IMG/VR virus record: IMGVR_UViG_3300026184_000042
Span: 1-35,147 of that record
Length of the DNA stretch: 35,147 nt
From: a virus
Reading direction: 5' to 3' (one strand)
Shown: one piece after another, positions 1 through 6,579 of the stretch
How the letters are laid out: every line of letters starts with the position of its first letter
Position numbering within the stretch: position 1 is the stretch's first letter
Made by a program: the position numbers and the translations under genes
Notes under the pieces: generated by a model
Seen by the model: only the letters and a program-made list of their open reading frames with translations
Database searches by the model: none
What the model was told of the DNA's origin: nothing

Positions 1-114
1 AGCGGATACTCTACTTCTTCCCTTCGCCCCTGGATAGACCGACTCGAACTCTACAAGGAGGCCTTCCCCTATGAAGCCGAAGTTCACCTGCGACAAATGC
101 TCCGCAAAGTTTAA
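1..114 (+). CDS. Possible C-terminal end of an upstream gene (partial)
   Basis: Frame 1 is open from the window edge to a TAA at 112-114 and reads as plausible protein (…WIDRLELYKEAFPYEAEVHLRQ…). It would overlap the next gene by 44 bases, which is more than usual here. Frame 3 is also open, and ends at 72-74 with an ATGA-type overlap more typical of this genome, but its translation looks less protein-like. Which frame is real cannot be decided from the fragment, and no function can be given. Confidence 0.3.
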   Translation, partial: SGYSTSSLRPWIDRLELYKEAFPYEAEVHLRQMLRKV

Positions 115-181
115 GACCATCAAGCAACTCAAGCGCCACAAAGACACCGTGGACCACACGAAGAAAGGACAGAAGAAATGA
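71..181 (+). CDS. 36-aa C2H2 zinc-finger microprotein
   Basis: A short gene starting ATG at 71, preceded by an AAGGAGG ribosome binding site at 55-61, and ending TGA at 179-181 in an ATGA overlap with the next gene. The 36-aa product is almost entirely one classical C2H2 finger: C7-x2-C10-x12-H23-x5-H29, with the aromatic F14 and leucine L20 at the positions expected for the finger core. It is very basic (many Lys). C2H2 fingers normally bind DNA, RNA or protein through the helix between Leu and His. By inference this is a small nucleic-acid or protein binder used early in infection. A single finger rarely gives high DNA specificity alone, so partner binding is an alternative. Confidence 0.75.
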   Translation: MKPKFTCDKCSAKFKTIKQLKRHKDTVDHTKKGQKK

Positions 182-705
182 GTAACCTGTCTCTCGACGA
201 CTTCCTTCCCGCCTACGCGCGGACGAACGAGGACGGCCTCCCCTTACAACAGAAGCGTAAACCCGACAACGCCCCCAGAGAACTCGCGGTAGTTCTCTTC
301 TGGAACCTCTACCGCTGCCAGTGCGGCGCCGAATACCACGGCCCGCAACATATGGACTCCCTTTACCTCAAGTACGAGGACCGCAAGCATAACTGCATCC
401 GGTACAAGCCCCTGAAGAGTTCCACCGCCTTTCCCTCTCTCGACAGGCTGGTTGACTACAAGTTCCACAACCTCACCGCCTGTCCCTTCTGCACGGAGAT
501 CGTGGACTTCGACTACAGCGCGGGCGAGATAGACGAAGAGCCTAAACCTCTGAAAACCACCGAAGAACCCACAGAAGACACCAGTACCGAAGAAGTCTCT
601 TCCTGCGGCGACATGTCTCTCGACACCCTCCTCGAAGCCGAAGACAAAAGCGAGGAAGCAGACACTGATGAAGGAGGCTTCACCCAAAATGTGCGAACTC
701 ACTAA
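178..705 (+). CDS. Hypothetical protein with zinc-ribbon-like Cys pairs and acidic tail
   Basis: 175 aa; the ATG overlaps the stop of the zinc-finger gene (ATGA), so translation is probably coupled. Two Cys pairs, C47-x-C49 and C102-x2-C105, with C73 between them, could bind zinc as a split ribbon. The C-terminal third (from about residue 118) is dominated by Glu, Asp, Thr and Ser and is probably disordered. I do not recognise the family. Its position in a run of small early genes suggests a host-interaction or regulatory role, but that rests on context only. Confidence 0.7.
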   Translation: MSNLSLDDFLPAYARTNEDGLPLQQKRKPDNAPRELAVVLFWNLYRCQCGAEYHGPQHMDSLYLKYEDRKHNCIRYKPLKSSTAFPSLDRLVDYKFHNLTACPFCTEIVDFDYSAGEIDEEPKPLKTTEEPTEDTSTEEVSSCGDMSLDTLLEAEDKSEEADTDEGGFTQNVRTH

Positions 706-1018
706 ACAGGCCTACGAAGCAGACGCGGAAGATTCCACGTCCCTAGACACCCTGGACTCCCTAGAGCCCCCTGTTCTAGGACGTCTCCATAGCGACGCGA
801 AATCTTCCAACCGCATCTACACCCTACTTCACGCAGGACGAGTCTATCGCATCTTCTACCAAACACTAGACCCTGAGCTAGGCCCCTCCTATGTATTCAT
901 TGATTCCGACGGAGAGTGGGCCGCAGCCGCGAAATACTGCATCACCATCATAAGCGGAGACGCTGAAAAACTCCCCTTCCGTAACGTAGACACCCTTAGA
1001 AAGGAAGACCCGACATGA
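689..1018 (+). CDS. Hypothetical protein, 109 aa
   Basis: The frame is open from an ATG at 668, but the AAGGAGG at 671-677 lies 11 bases before a second in-frame ATG at 689, so 689 is the preferred start (product begins MCELTKQ). It overlaps the end of the preceding gene by 17 bases. Residues from about 40 to 90 have alternating hydrophobic residues typical of a small alpha/beta fold (…IYTLLHAGRVYRIFYQ…). No motif or family was recognised. The stop overlaps the next start (ATGA). Confidence 0.65.
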   Translation: MCELTKQAYEADAEDSTSLDTLDSLEPPVLGRLHSDAKSSNRIYTLLHAGRVYRIFYQTLDPELGPSYVFIDSDGEWAAAAKYCITIISGDAEKLPFRNVDTLRKEDPT

Positions 1019-1659
1019 CTCAACAAAACGAAAACGAGCGGAACCCTCGGACCACCCTCATCACCGAGATCCTTAAGGCAGGAGTTCGGAACGACCTCTC
1101 CATTCCGCAACTTCACGAAGCTTTCCGCCGCGGCCTTTCAGAACTCCTAGACGTTCAGGCCCGCAAGTCCCTCCCCGACAGCGAACTCACCGAGTTCTCC
1201 CGCCGGATGCGCAAACTGGACACCAGCTACGCCCGCGAACGCGCAGCGCTTCGCAAGCACGCTCTCCGTCTAAACTCCCTGGGCCGCATAGCGACAGAAC
1301 TCCTCAAGTTCCACGTCGTCACCGAGGCCATCCCTACATGGGACGTCTTAGCCAACACCTACACGCTCCACATCAACACCACTGTCTACGACAGTTTAAT
1401 GGAACTCATTCCCATAATGCTCTACCTGGAAGAAGAGCAAGGCTTCTACATCGGGAGCGACATCTACGACGGCTACATGGTGCGCTGCTACCACGTCTAC
1501 AAAGATGACCCAACAAACCTCCGTCCCGGCACCACTCTCTGGCGGAAGCGCGTCGCAGAAATCTGGGTTCGCGCAGCCGAAGGCGCCACTTGTGGCCCGC
1601 AGCTTGTGGACGAAAAGGTAACGCAGAACGTGGAGTACGTTTACGAATGGCGCTGCTAA
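1015..1659 (+). CDS. Hypothetical protein, 214 aa
   Basis: Begins at ATG 1015 inside the stop of the previous gene, with AAGGAAG at 1000-1006 as ribosome binding site. The N-terminal half (residues 1-100) is charged and mainly helical (…RRMRKLDTSYARERAALRKH…), possibly a coiled coil. The C-terminal half is more beta-rich with several Tyr (…EEEQGFYIGSDIYDGYMV…). No catalytic motif or known family was identified. Codon choice (many C-ending codons) matches the neighbours, supporting a real gene. Confidence 0.7.
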   Translation: MTQQNENERNPRTTLITEILKAGVRNDLSIPQLHEAFRRGLSELLDVQARKSLPDSELTEFSRRMRKLDTSYARERAALRKHALRLNSLGRIATELLKFHVVTEAIPTWDVLANTYTLHINTTVYDSLMELIPIMLYLEEEQGFYIGSDIYDGYMVRCYHVYKDDPTNLRPGTTLWRKRVAEIWVRAAEGATCGPQLVDEKVTQNVEYVYEWRC

Positions 1660-1688
1660 TGGCGCTGCTAGCCCGAAGAGAGGAAAGA

Positions 1689-1988
1689 ATGAAAACCTCA
1701 GGAAACGAGAACGACAAGTTCCTTCTCGAACCAGGCGTCTACCTAAAGTACGGCCGCCTAGAAGGCCTACTTGCACGAACATTTGGCGCGAAAATTCTTC
1801 GGCAAGACAAGAACACGACTATTCGTGCCTATCTCTTCTTCGGACGCTACTACATAGAGGAAGTCAGCTTTGAGCGACCTGAAATCTTTTCCCCGCTGGA
1901 GAAGAAAACCGGAAGCGGGATCAATTCCCATGACGGGGATAAAGATTCTTCTAAATCTCTATCTTCTCCATGGTCAAAACCTTTTTGA
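1689..1988 (+). CDS. Hypothetical protein, 99 aa
   Basis: The frame is open from about 1590, but AGAGGAAAG at about 1677-1685 sits just before the ATG at 1689, giving MKTSGNEN…. The first 65 residues look like a compact domain (…GVYLKYGRLEGLLARTFGAKILRQ… then …RAYLFFGRYYIEEVSFE). The last 35 residues are Ser/Lys/Asp-rich and protein-like character fades, while another frame (1930-2055) starts to look coding. The C-terminus could therefore be natural, or the trace of a frameshift. No family recognised. Confidence 0.55.
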   Translation: MKTSGNENDKFLLEPGVYLKYGRLEGLLARTFGAKILRQDKNTTIRAYLFFGRYYIEEVSFERPEIFSPLEKKTGSGINSHDGDKDSSKSLSSPWSKPF

Positions 1989-2047
1989 CTGGACTGGTCC
2001 AAAGAACTGGCGATGGACCTGGGAAAAACAAAAGGAGAACGAAGAAA

Positions 2048-2212
2048 ATGCCTAGCAAAAACGAAACCATTAAGCGCCGGAACGACACGAACCTCCGAGC
2101 CTACCGTTCCAAGAAGTCCTTCCTTGGACAAGGAGTAAACGTCTCCGAAAACTACGCGATTCGCACAGCGGTTATCCGCACAACCATAGAATCCTATAAA
2201 CCGCAGCCTTAG
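2048..2212 (+). CDS. Small basic hypothetical protein, 54 aa
   Basis: An in-frame ATG exists at 1970, but AAGGAG at 2032-2037 is ideally placed 10 bases before ATG 2048, giving a 54-aa product MPSKNETIKRRNDT…. It is rich in Lys, Arg and Asn in the first 30 residues and ends in a hydrophobic stretch around AIRTAVIRTT. Net positive charge could allow nucleic-acid binding, but there is no recognisable motif. Confidence 0.6.
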   Translation: MPSKNETIKRRNDTNLRAYRSKKSFLGQGVNVSENYAIRTAVIRTTIESYKPQP

Positions 2213-2221
2213 GAGCACCCC

Positions 2222-2464
2222 ATGGCTAAGAAGCCCCATGAAGACGCAGAAGTCTTAATCGAAAGTCTTTACGAAAAGATTTTCGAGGACGGCGAAGCCT
2301 GCCGTACCTGTCCACACCACAGAACCTGGGAGGAACCCTTCCCCTTCGATGTAGAAAAACGCCTCCAAAAAATAGAAACTTTCCGCGAGTGCGAGGCAAC
2401 AGCGGAGACCTGTCCGGAAGTCTCCTTCCTTATCCAAGAAGCCGCTAGCCTCATGGAGACCTAG
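2222..2464 (+). CDS. Cys/His-containing hypothetical protein, 80 aa
   Basis: Start ATG 2222 is preceded by AGGAG at about 2211-2215. The 80-aa acidic product contains C27-x2-C30-P-H-H and two further cysteines (C57, C64), so one small metal site is possible. The rest is predicted helical. It belongs to the run of tiny Cys-rich early proteins; no family was recognised. Confidence 0.65.
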   Translation: MAKKPHEDAEVLIESLYEKIFEDGEACRTCPHHRTWEEPFPFDVEKRLQKIETFRECEATAETCPEVSFLIQEAASLMET

Positions 2465-2503
2465 CAAAACGCAACGCCGAAATGCAACGCAGGAGGACTA
2501 AAA

Positions 2504-2848
2504 ATGCTTAACATTCGCAACACGGCCCCTGTCGCCGCAGCTATTCTGTTATCCGCTTGCACCACGACAGGCCCTGTACCCCCAAACAACGTGGGCCTCA
2601 TCGGCCTAAGCGATCAGGCGTGGCAAGCCCAAGGCGTACCAGCGGGCAGCCTTGCCTTCGCCGTCCTGAACTCCCGCACCGGACAGTGCACCATTTACTT
2701 CCATGCCTCGCAGGGCCTCCCGCATAGAGACACCCTGCACCATGAGTGGAAGCACTGTCTCGAAGGCCAGTTCCACCGTCCGTCCCGCTGGGGTGCTCCA
2801 AACTGGAGCCCGCTCCCATGGAATGAAAAGGCAGGCTTAACACCATGA
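2504..2848 (+). CDS. Small lipoprotein with HExxH metallopeptidase-like motif
   Basis: 114 aa, ATG 2504 with AGGAGG at about 2490-2495. The N-terminus is a lipoprotein signal peptide: Arg at 5, hydrophobic APVAAAILL, then lipobox LSAC with Cys19 as the expected lipidation site. The mature protein should therefore be anchored in the host envelope. Residues 80-91 read HEWKHCLEGQFH: an HExxH zinc motif (H80, E81, H84) followed by Gly and His91, close to the HExxHxxGxxH metzincin pattern but with one extra residue. Two cysteines (C62, C85) could form a disulphide. Known phage lipoproteins act in superinfection exclusion or as outer-membrane spanins. Metal binding and peptidase activity here are inferred from the motif only. 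The stop overlaps the next gene (ATGA). Confidence 0.7.
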   Translation: MLNIRNTAPVAAAILLSACTTTGPVPPNNVGLIGLSDQAWQAQGVPAGSLAFAVLNSRTGQCTIYFHASQGLPHRDTLHHEWKHCLEGQFHRPSRWGAPNWSPLPWNEKAGLTP

Positions 2849-3036
2849 CACAGAAAAACCGTACCTGTCGCAAATGCGGAGTCCAACAACCCTTAAAGAA
2901 CTTTAACAACAAGGGCCGGACGTGCGTGACCTGCAAGAAGTTCGTACACCACAGCCCCAGGGATTCCGAAGGCACTCCCTGCCCAGGAACTCTGGACGAA
3001 TACACCCTGAACCTTCCGGGCTCAGAAAACTTCTAG
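2845..3036 (+). CDS. Zinc-ribbon microprotein, 63 aa
   Basis: Starts at ATG 2845 in the stop of the lipoprotein gene. Residues 8-30 form C8-x2-C11-x15-C27-x2-C30, a four-Cys zinc ribbon resembling those at the N-terminus of some phage HNH endonucleases, but here no HNH domain follows. The C-terminal half (…SPRDSEGTPCPGTLDEYTLN…) is short and probably flexible. Likely a stand-alone nucleic-acid or protein binding module. Confidence 0.7.
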   Translation: MTQKNRTCRKCGVQQPLKNFNNKGRTCVTCKKFVHHSPRDSEGTPCPGTLDEYTLNLPGSENF

Positions 3037-3048
3037 CGGAGCCGTCCA

Positions 3049-3339
3049 ATGGCTAGCCAGGAAGAGATTCTACAGGAAGTCATGAACCGACTTCAAGCTG
3101 AACAAGAACGGGTTATGAAGCAGTACAACGAACTAGTGAAAGACGTTCCGCACTACGTCAACCAGCTAGACGACGTGATGCAACTCGCCCGTGATAACCC
3201 AGACTTGCCTGAAACAACCGCTGCCCAGATTTTCGACAGCCTCCAGTTTCAGGCCCGCATCCAGGCGCTTCAGGAGGAATACGCTTCTCTACGAGAACAG
3301 GAGCAAACCCTCAACACCCTTCTGGGAAAGGACCCGTAA
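3049..3339 (+). CDS. Coiled-coil hypothetical protein, 96 aa
   Basis: ATG 3049 follows the previous stop by 12 bases, with GGAG just upstream. The sequence is almost wholly helical with heptad-like hydrophobics (…EEILQEVMNRLQAEQERVMKQYNELV… and …FQARIQALQEEYASLREQEQTLN…), separated by a Pro-containing turn near residue 60. It is probably a helical hairpin or dimer. The stop TAA shares its last base with the next ATG (TAATG). Function not recognised. Confidence 0.65.
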   Translation: MASQEEILQEVMNRLQAEQERVMKQYNELVKDVPHYVNQLDDVMQLARDNPDLPETTAAQIFDSLQFQARIQALQEEYASLREQEQTLNTLLGKDP

Positions 3340-3779
3340 TGGACTTTACCAAGCCGGTACAGACGCGAGACGGGCGGCCCGTGGAAATCCTTAAGATAGG
3401 CCTGCAGAACCGCAACGTCTACGCTGTAGGGACTTATCTCGATAACAAAGGGGAAGAGCATGTTGACCTTTGGGATATACATGGCCAACTACTCCCTCAC
3501 ACGGGCCAAAAATTGAATGTCGATTTGGTACAAGCCCCCGTCGTCAGCCCGTCCGACATCCCCTGGCGCTGCCTGCGCCCGGAGATTAAGTGGGTAGCTA
3601 TGGACATTACTGGAACCTGGTTTGGGTATGACATTGAGCCAAACAAATTGAATACTATATGGAGTACTTCTTCGAAGATCTACGCCTTGGAAGGGGTTAA
3701 CATGCCCAAGGTTCCACAACTGCAATGGAGCGAGACCTTAGTGCAGCGTCCCGGCGGGGAGACCACCAACAATGACTGA
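3339..3779 (+). CDS. Conserved phage hypothetical protein with TKPVQTRDGRPV start
   Basis: 146 aa. The N-terminus (MDFTKPVQTRDGRPVEIL) matches a motif I know from small accessory proteins in many phages; those begin D-x-T-K-P-V-Q-T-R-D-G-R and are of unknown function, probably small beta folds. Base and codon use from here to about 4479 looks less C-ending than the flanking genes, suggesting separate ancestry. The end (…TTNND) overlaps the next start in an ATGACTGA junction. Confidence 0.65.
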   Translation: MDFTKPVQTRDGRPVEILKIGLQNRNVYAVGTYLDNKGEEHVDLWDIHGQLLPHTGQKLNVDLVQAPVVSPSDIPWRCLRPEIKWVAMDITGTWFGYDIEPNKLNTIWSTSSKIYALEGVNMPKVPQLQWSETLVQRPGGETTNND

Positions 3780-4077
3780 TCCGAAGCCGTGCCCTGTCTG
3801 TGGCCACCAACCAAGGCGTGATGCCTTGGGCCGCCTTCACTGCCGTAGGCTTAGCTGTGAGTTCTCCTGGGTCCACATATCAAATGAACTGTGGAACCGC
3901 CTCGTCGCCCTGCAGAATGACGAAGTGGTGGTGCCGGAGATTAGCCACCAAGCCCAACGTGACGCTATGGGCAACGTCCTTTACAACCTGAGTGTAGACA
4001 GAATATTTGCCGACTATGAACTAGACGATATGTACTCGGCAGCCGTCGAAGCCCGCCCACGCAAGGAGGAAACCTAA
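3772..4077 (+). CDS. Lar-like zinc-ribbon protein, 101 aa
   Basis: Starts at ATG 3772 in an 8-base ATGACTGA overlap. C7-P-V-C10 … C24-x4-C29 followed by ELWNRL is the layout of Lar-family proteins (CPFCG … C..C … WN.R), which are small phage/prophage zinc ribbons named after the Rac prophage restriction-alleviation protein. Residues beyond 50 (…VPEISHQAQRDAMGN…) are not part of the usual Lar length and are unknown. Restriction alleviation is a family association only; most Lar-like phage proteins are uncharacterised. The C-terminal RKEET is encoded by the AAGGAGGA ribosome binding site of the next gene. Confidence 0.6.
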   Translation: MTDPKPCPVCGHQPRRDALGRLHCRRLSCEFSWVHISNELWNRLVALQNDEVVVPEISHQAQRDAMGNVLYNLSVDRIFADYELDDMYSAAVEARPRKEET

Positions 4078-4220
4078 TGCTCACATTCATCAGCACACTT
4101 GGTTTGCTCATAGCCTTCATAATGTATGATATAGACGTAGTCATGTCTTACATGGACTTCTTCATCTTCTGGGTTCTTGTAGACATTTATATGTCCGTGA
4201 AGGAGCCAAACGATGACTGA
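4077..4220 (+). CDS. 47-aa membrane protein with two predicted helices
   Basis: Short gene with ATG at 4077 sharing a base with the preceding TAA, and a strong AAGGAGGA at about 4063-4070. The product has two hydrophobic segments, residues 3-17 (TFISTLGLLIAFIMY) and about 26-39 (MDFFIFWVLVDIYM), and almost no charge until the C-terminal VKEPNDD. It is likely an inner-membrane hairpin. Such tiny early membrane proteins in phages can affect host physiology, superinfection or lysis timing; nothing here fixes which. Ends TGA 4218-4220 in an ATGACTGA overlap with the next gene. Confidence 0.65.
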   Translation: MLTFISTLGLLIAFIMYDIDVVMSYMDFFIFWVLVDIYMSVKEPNDD

Positions 4221-4479
4221 CAAACCGTGGACACCTGGGCCTTGGCACATAACAGACTGTCCTTGTGGTCATCCTAGATGCAACGACAAACATATAAGCT
4301 CTGGCAAGTTTTGCCAGGGTTCTGGATTTGACCCTGATACGGCCAACCTCGTTGCCGCTGCACCCGATCTTGTAGAGGCGCTGGAAAAGATTGAGCCCTA
4401 TCTTGAGGCGCAGGATTTGCGTGAGATTGCAGAATCAGCCCTCGCCAAAGCTTATGGAAAGGAACCCAACGATGACTGA
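4213..4479 (+). CDS. Conserved phage protein of the WTPGPW / AAAPDLVEALE type
   Basis: 88 aa, ATG 4213 with AAGGAG at 4200-4205. It contains WTPGPWHI near the start and ANLVAAAPDLVEALEKI at residues about 44-60, the two hallmark segments of a very common phage/prophage protein family of unknown function. The insert between them holds Cys/His residues (CPCGHPRC), so metal binding is possible. It ends KEPNDD, the same last six residues as the preceding, unrelated 47-aa protein, because both ends encode the next gene's ribosome binding site and start. Confidence 0.75.
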   Translation: MTDKPWTPGPWHITDCPCGHPRCNDKHISSGKFCQGSGFDPDTANLVAAAPDLVEALEKIEPYLEAQDLREIAESALAKAYGKEPNDD

Positions 4480-5920
4480 ATGGTCTACCTATCAACAAGA
4501 CATCTTCACCCACGTCGCCGAAGCAAAGCACGTCTCCGCTATCGTGGAAGCCGTCGCCGGCTCCGGCAAGACAACAACTCTCGTCCAGGCTCTACAGCAT
4601 GTACCCTTCGACGAACTCGCACTCTTTCTTGCCTTCAACAAGCGCATCGCAGATGAACTCCGCAGCCGCGTACCCAGCGACGTCGACGCCCGCACCTTTA
4701 ACAGTCTGGGCTTCCAGGCCGTCCGCAAGCAGATGAAAGTCGAAATGGACGCCAACAAGATGAAGAAGTTCGTCCAGCAGAACGCAAACGACAAGCTAAA
4801 GGAGGAAGCCTTTTCTCCCATCATGCAGCTTATCGGCTCAGGAAAGTCCAGCGGCGCCGGGTTCATCATTCCCAACAACCGCTCAGTCTACGAAGAGATC
4901 GCGGACCAGCACGACATCACCCTCCCCGAAGGCATGGAGCACCAAGTCTTCCAGCTCGTGCAGCAGGCCATCGACTGGTCTTACCGGGAAACGAAGACCA
5001 TCGACTTCGACGACCAGATCCTCTACCCGCTCTACTTCGGCCTCGACATGCCCAAGTATAACTGCGTCTTCGTGGACGAAGCCCAGGACCTCTCGCCCCT
5101 TCAGCATGAGTTCCTCGCTTCCCTTCTCCACGACCCTGACCGTTCCCGAGTCATCGCAGTAGGCGACACTCGGCAGGCCATCTACGGGTTCCGCGGCGCA
5201 GACAGCAACAGCATGACGAACCTAGAGCATCGCTTCTCTATGAAGCAGCTTCCACTCTCCATAACTTACCGCTGCCCCTTGTCCGTCGTGCGCCTAGCTC
5301 AACAGATTGCCCCTGAACTCGAGCCCTATGAACGCGCCATCGAAGGCGCCGTGAACCATCACGACGTCCTTCCTCCTCTCGAAAACTTTACGCCACAGGA
5401 CCTCGTACTTTGCCGCACGAACGCTCCGCTTCTGAAGCTCGCAATGAGCTTCCTTAAACGACGCTTCGCAGTTTACGTCTGGGGCGACTTCGGCAACAAG
5501 ATGATCCGCTTTATCAAGTCCTTTAAAGCGCAGAACATCGACGACTTCTGGCAAAAGCTTGCAGACTGGCGAGAACAAGAAATAAGCGACGCGGAACAGA
5601 AAGAACAATGGAGCCGCATCGGCAGGACTGAAGACAAGTACGAATCCATCACCGTCGTAGGAGAAAAAGCGCAGACACCTGAAGCTATCTGCGAGCGCTT
5701 CGAGCGCCTCTTCTCACCAAGCGAAGGTGTAAGCCTCGCCACTATACACAAGTCCAAAGGAACGGAGGCCGACAACGTCTATCTTCTCGAGCCGGGGCTC
5801 ATCCCGTCCCGCTATGCTACCCAGCCTTGGATGAAGGAACAGGAGAACAACCTTCTCTACGTCGCCTACACGCGGGCCAAGACTACCTTCAACTTTCTCC
5901 CAGATGGAGGTATAGAATGA
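4472..5920 (+). CDS. UvrD/Rep-like superfamily 1 DNA helicase
   Basis: 482 aa. The frame extends upstream, but ATG 4472, in the ATGACTGA overlap with the preceding gene and after AAAGGAA, is the fitting start. The SF1A motifs appear in order: motif I AGSGKTT (29-35), Ia FLAFNKRIA (52-60), II VDEAQD (201-206), III GDTRQAIYGFRGA (231-243), IV ITYRCP (264-269), V LATIHKSKGTEADNVYLLEP (422-441) and VI LLYVAYTRAK (461-470). It is shorter than UvrD or PcrA (about 700 aa) because the 1B/2B insertions are reduced. Expected role: 3'-5' ATP-driven DNA unwinding in phage replication or recombination. Confident on family, less on exact role. Confidence 0.93.
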   Translation: MTEWSTYQQDIFTHVAEAKHVSAIVEAVAGSGKTTTLVQALQHVPFDELALFLAFNKRIADELRSRVPSDVDARTFNSLGFQAVRKQMKVEMDANKMKKFVQQNANDKLKEEAFSPIMQLIGSGKSSGAGFIIPNNRSVYEEIADQHDITLPEGMEHQVFQLVQQAIDWSYRETKTIDFDDQILYPLYFGLDMPKYNCVFVDEAQDLSPLQHEFLASLLHDPDRSRVIAVGDTRQAIYGFRGADSNSMTNLEHRFSMKQLPLSITYRCPLSVVRLAQQIAPELEPYERAIEGAVNHHDVLPPLENFTPQDLVLCRTNAPLLKLAMSFLKRRFAVYVWGDFGNKMIRFIKSFKAQNIDDFWQKLADWREQEISDAEQKEQWSRIGRTEDKYESITVVGEKAQTPEAICERFERLFSPSEGVSLATIHKSKGTEADNVYLLEPGLIPSRYATQPWMKEQENNLLYVAYTRAKTTFNFLPDGGIE

Positions 5921-6258
5921 CTATCGCAAGCTGGGAATACCCGTTAATCCAAGACCTCGCAGACAAGACCTACATCTACTGCCTGAGGGAGGGGGCAGGA
6001 AGTCTGAACGAACTTCTCGAAGTTTTCAACACCGCCCTTCGCTACGCAGGCGTAAATGCCAGCTACGTCCAGAGAGGCGAGGACTACGCCGAATGGATCG
6101 CACCTGACGAAGCTACTGCCCAAGCGGCCCGCGAGTTTTACAATCTGCTCATGTGCTGCCGGAGCGGACAGGAAGTCTACGACCTGATCCTCGACTTCCG
6201 CAAGAACAACGAACCTGATGACGATGGCGCTATAAGGCCAGGGCACAACGAGGACTAG
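5917..6258 (+). CDS. Hypothetical protein, 113 aa
   Basis: The frame is open from 5827, but ATG 5917 overlaps the helicase stop (ATGA) and follows GGAGG at about 5906-5910. The product (MTIASWEYPLIQDLADKTYIY…) is acidic, mostly helical and ends in a Asp/Glu/Asn-rich tail. No motif or family was recognised. Coupling to the helicase gene suggests a possible accessory role, but that is only context. Confidence 0.65.
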   Translation: MTIASWEYPLIQDLADKTYIYCLREGAGSLNELLEVFNTALRYAGVNASYVQRGEDYAEWIAPDEATAQAAREFYNLLMCCRSGQEVYDLILDFRKNNEPDDDGAIRPGHNED

Positions 6259-6259
6259 C

Positions 6260-6424
6260 GTGTCTTTCGACTACGACGCACATGACCGCATCCAAGAGTA
6301 CAAGCGACAGAAGGGAGAAGACCCATGTCCAGGAGAAACGCCGTCGAAGCTAGTGAAACGAGAGAAACCCGCAGCCTCGGCACCCTCTTCCACACAGCAG
6401 AAGCCCTCGGAAGAGTCCGAGTAA
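6260..6424 (+). CDS. Possible small basic protein with GTG start
   Basis: A GTG at 6260 directly follows the previous stop (6256-6258), with GAGGA at 6250-6254, and opens a 54-aa frame VSFDYDAHDRIQEYKRQK… rich in Lys, Pro and Ser toward the end. It overlaps the next, better-supported gene by 100 bases in another frame, so at least one of the two may be spurious over the overlap. The N-terminal part fills an otherwise uncovered 66-base gap. Confidence 0.3.
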   Translation: MSFDYDAHDRIQEYKRQKGEDPCPGETPSKLVKREKPAASAPSSTQQKPSEESE

Positions 6425-6579
6425 ACAGCGATCCTTTCGAAGCAGCAGCAAGTCACATCGTAACAATCTGCTTCACGCGGCAGAGCGGAACCTTTGTCCA
6501 AGCCAAGGGTAAGGACAAGTCAATCTACGAAGCCTTCAAACAGGCTATCAGCGAGGCGGAGCATCTGAAAAATGGCTAA
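6325..6579 (+). CDS. Hypothetical protein, 84 aa
   Basis: ATG 6325 with AAGGGAG at about 6309-6315. Residues 28-80 look like a small alpha/beta domain (…VRVNSDPFEAAASHIVTICFTRQSGTF…YEAFKQAISEAEHLKNG). The first 25 residues are Arg/Thr/Glu-rich. A later start is possible given the overlap with the GTG frame at 6260, but no better ribosome binding site was seen. Ends overlapping the dNMP kinase start by 8 bases. Confidence 0.6.
   Translation: MSRRNAVEASETRETRSLGTLFHTAEALGRVRVNSDPFEAAASHIVTICFTRQSGTFVQAKGKDKSIYEAFKQAISEAEHLKNG

Noticed and set aside
1930-2055. Possible 41-aa gene starting ATG 1930 (MTGIKILLNLYLLHGQ…)
   Set aside because: No ribosome binding site, overlaps both neighbouring genes, and may instead be a frameshifted remnant; kept only as a finding.
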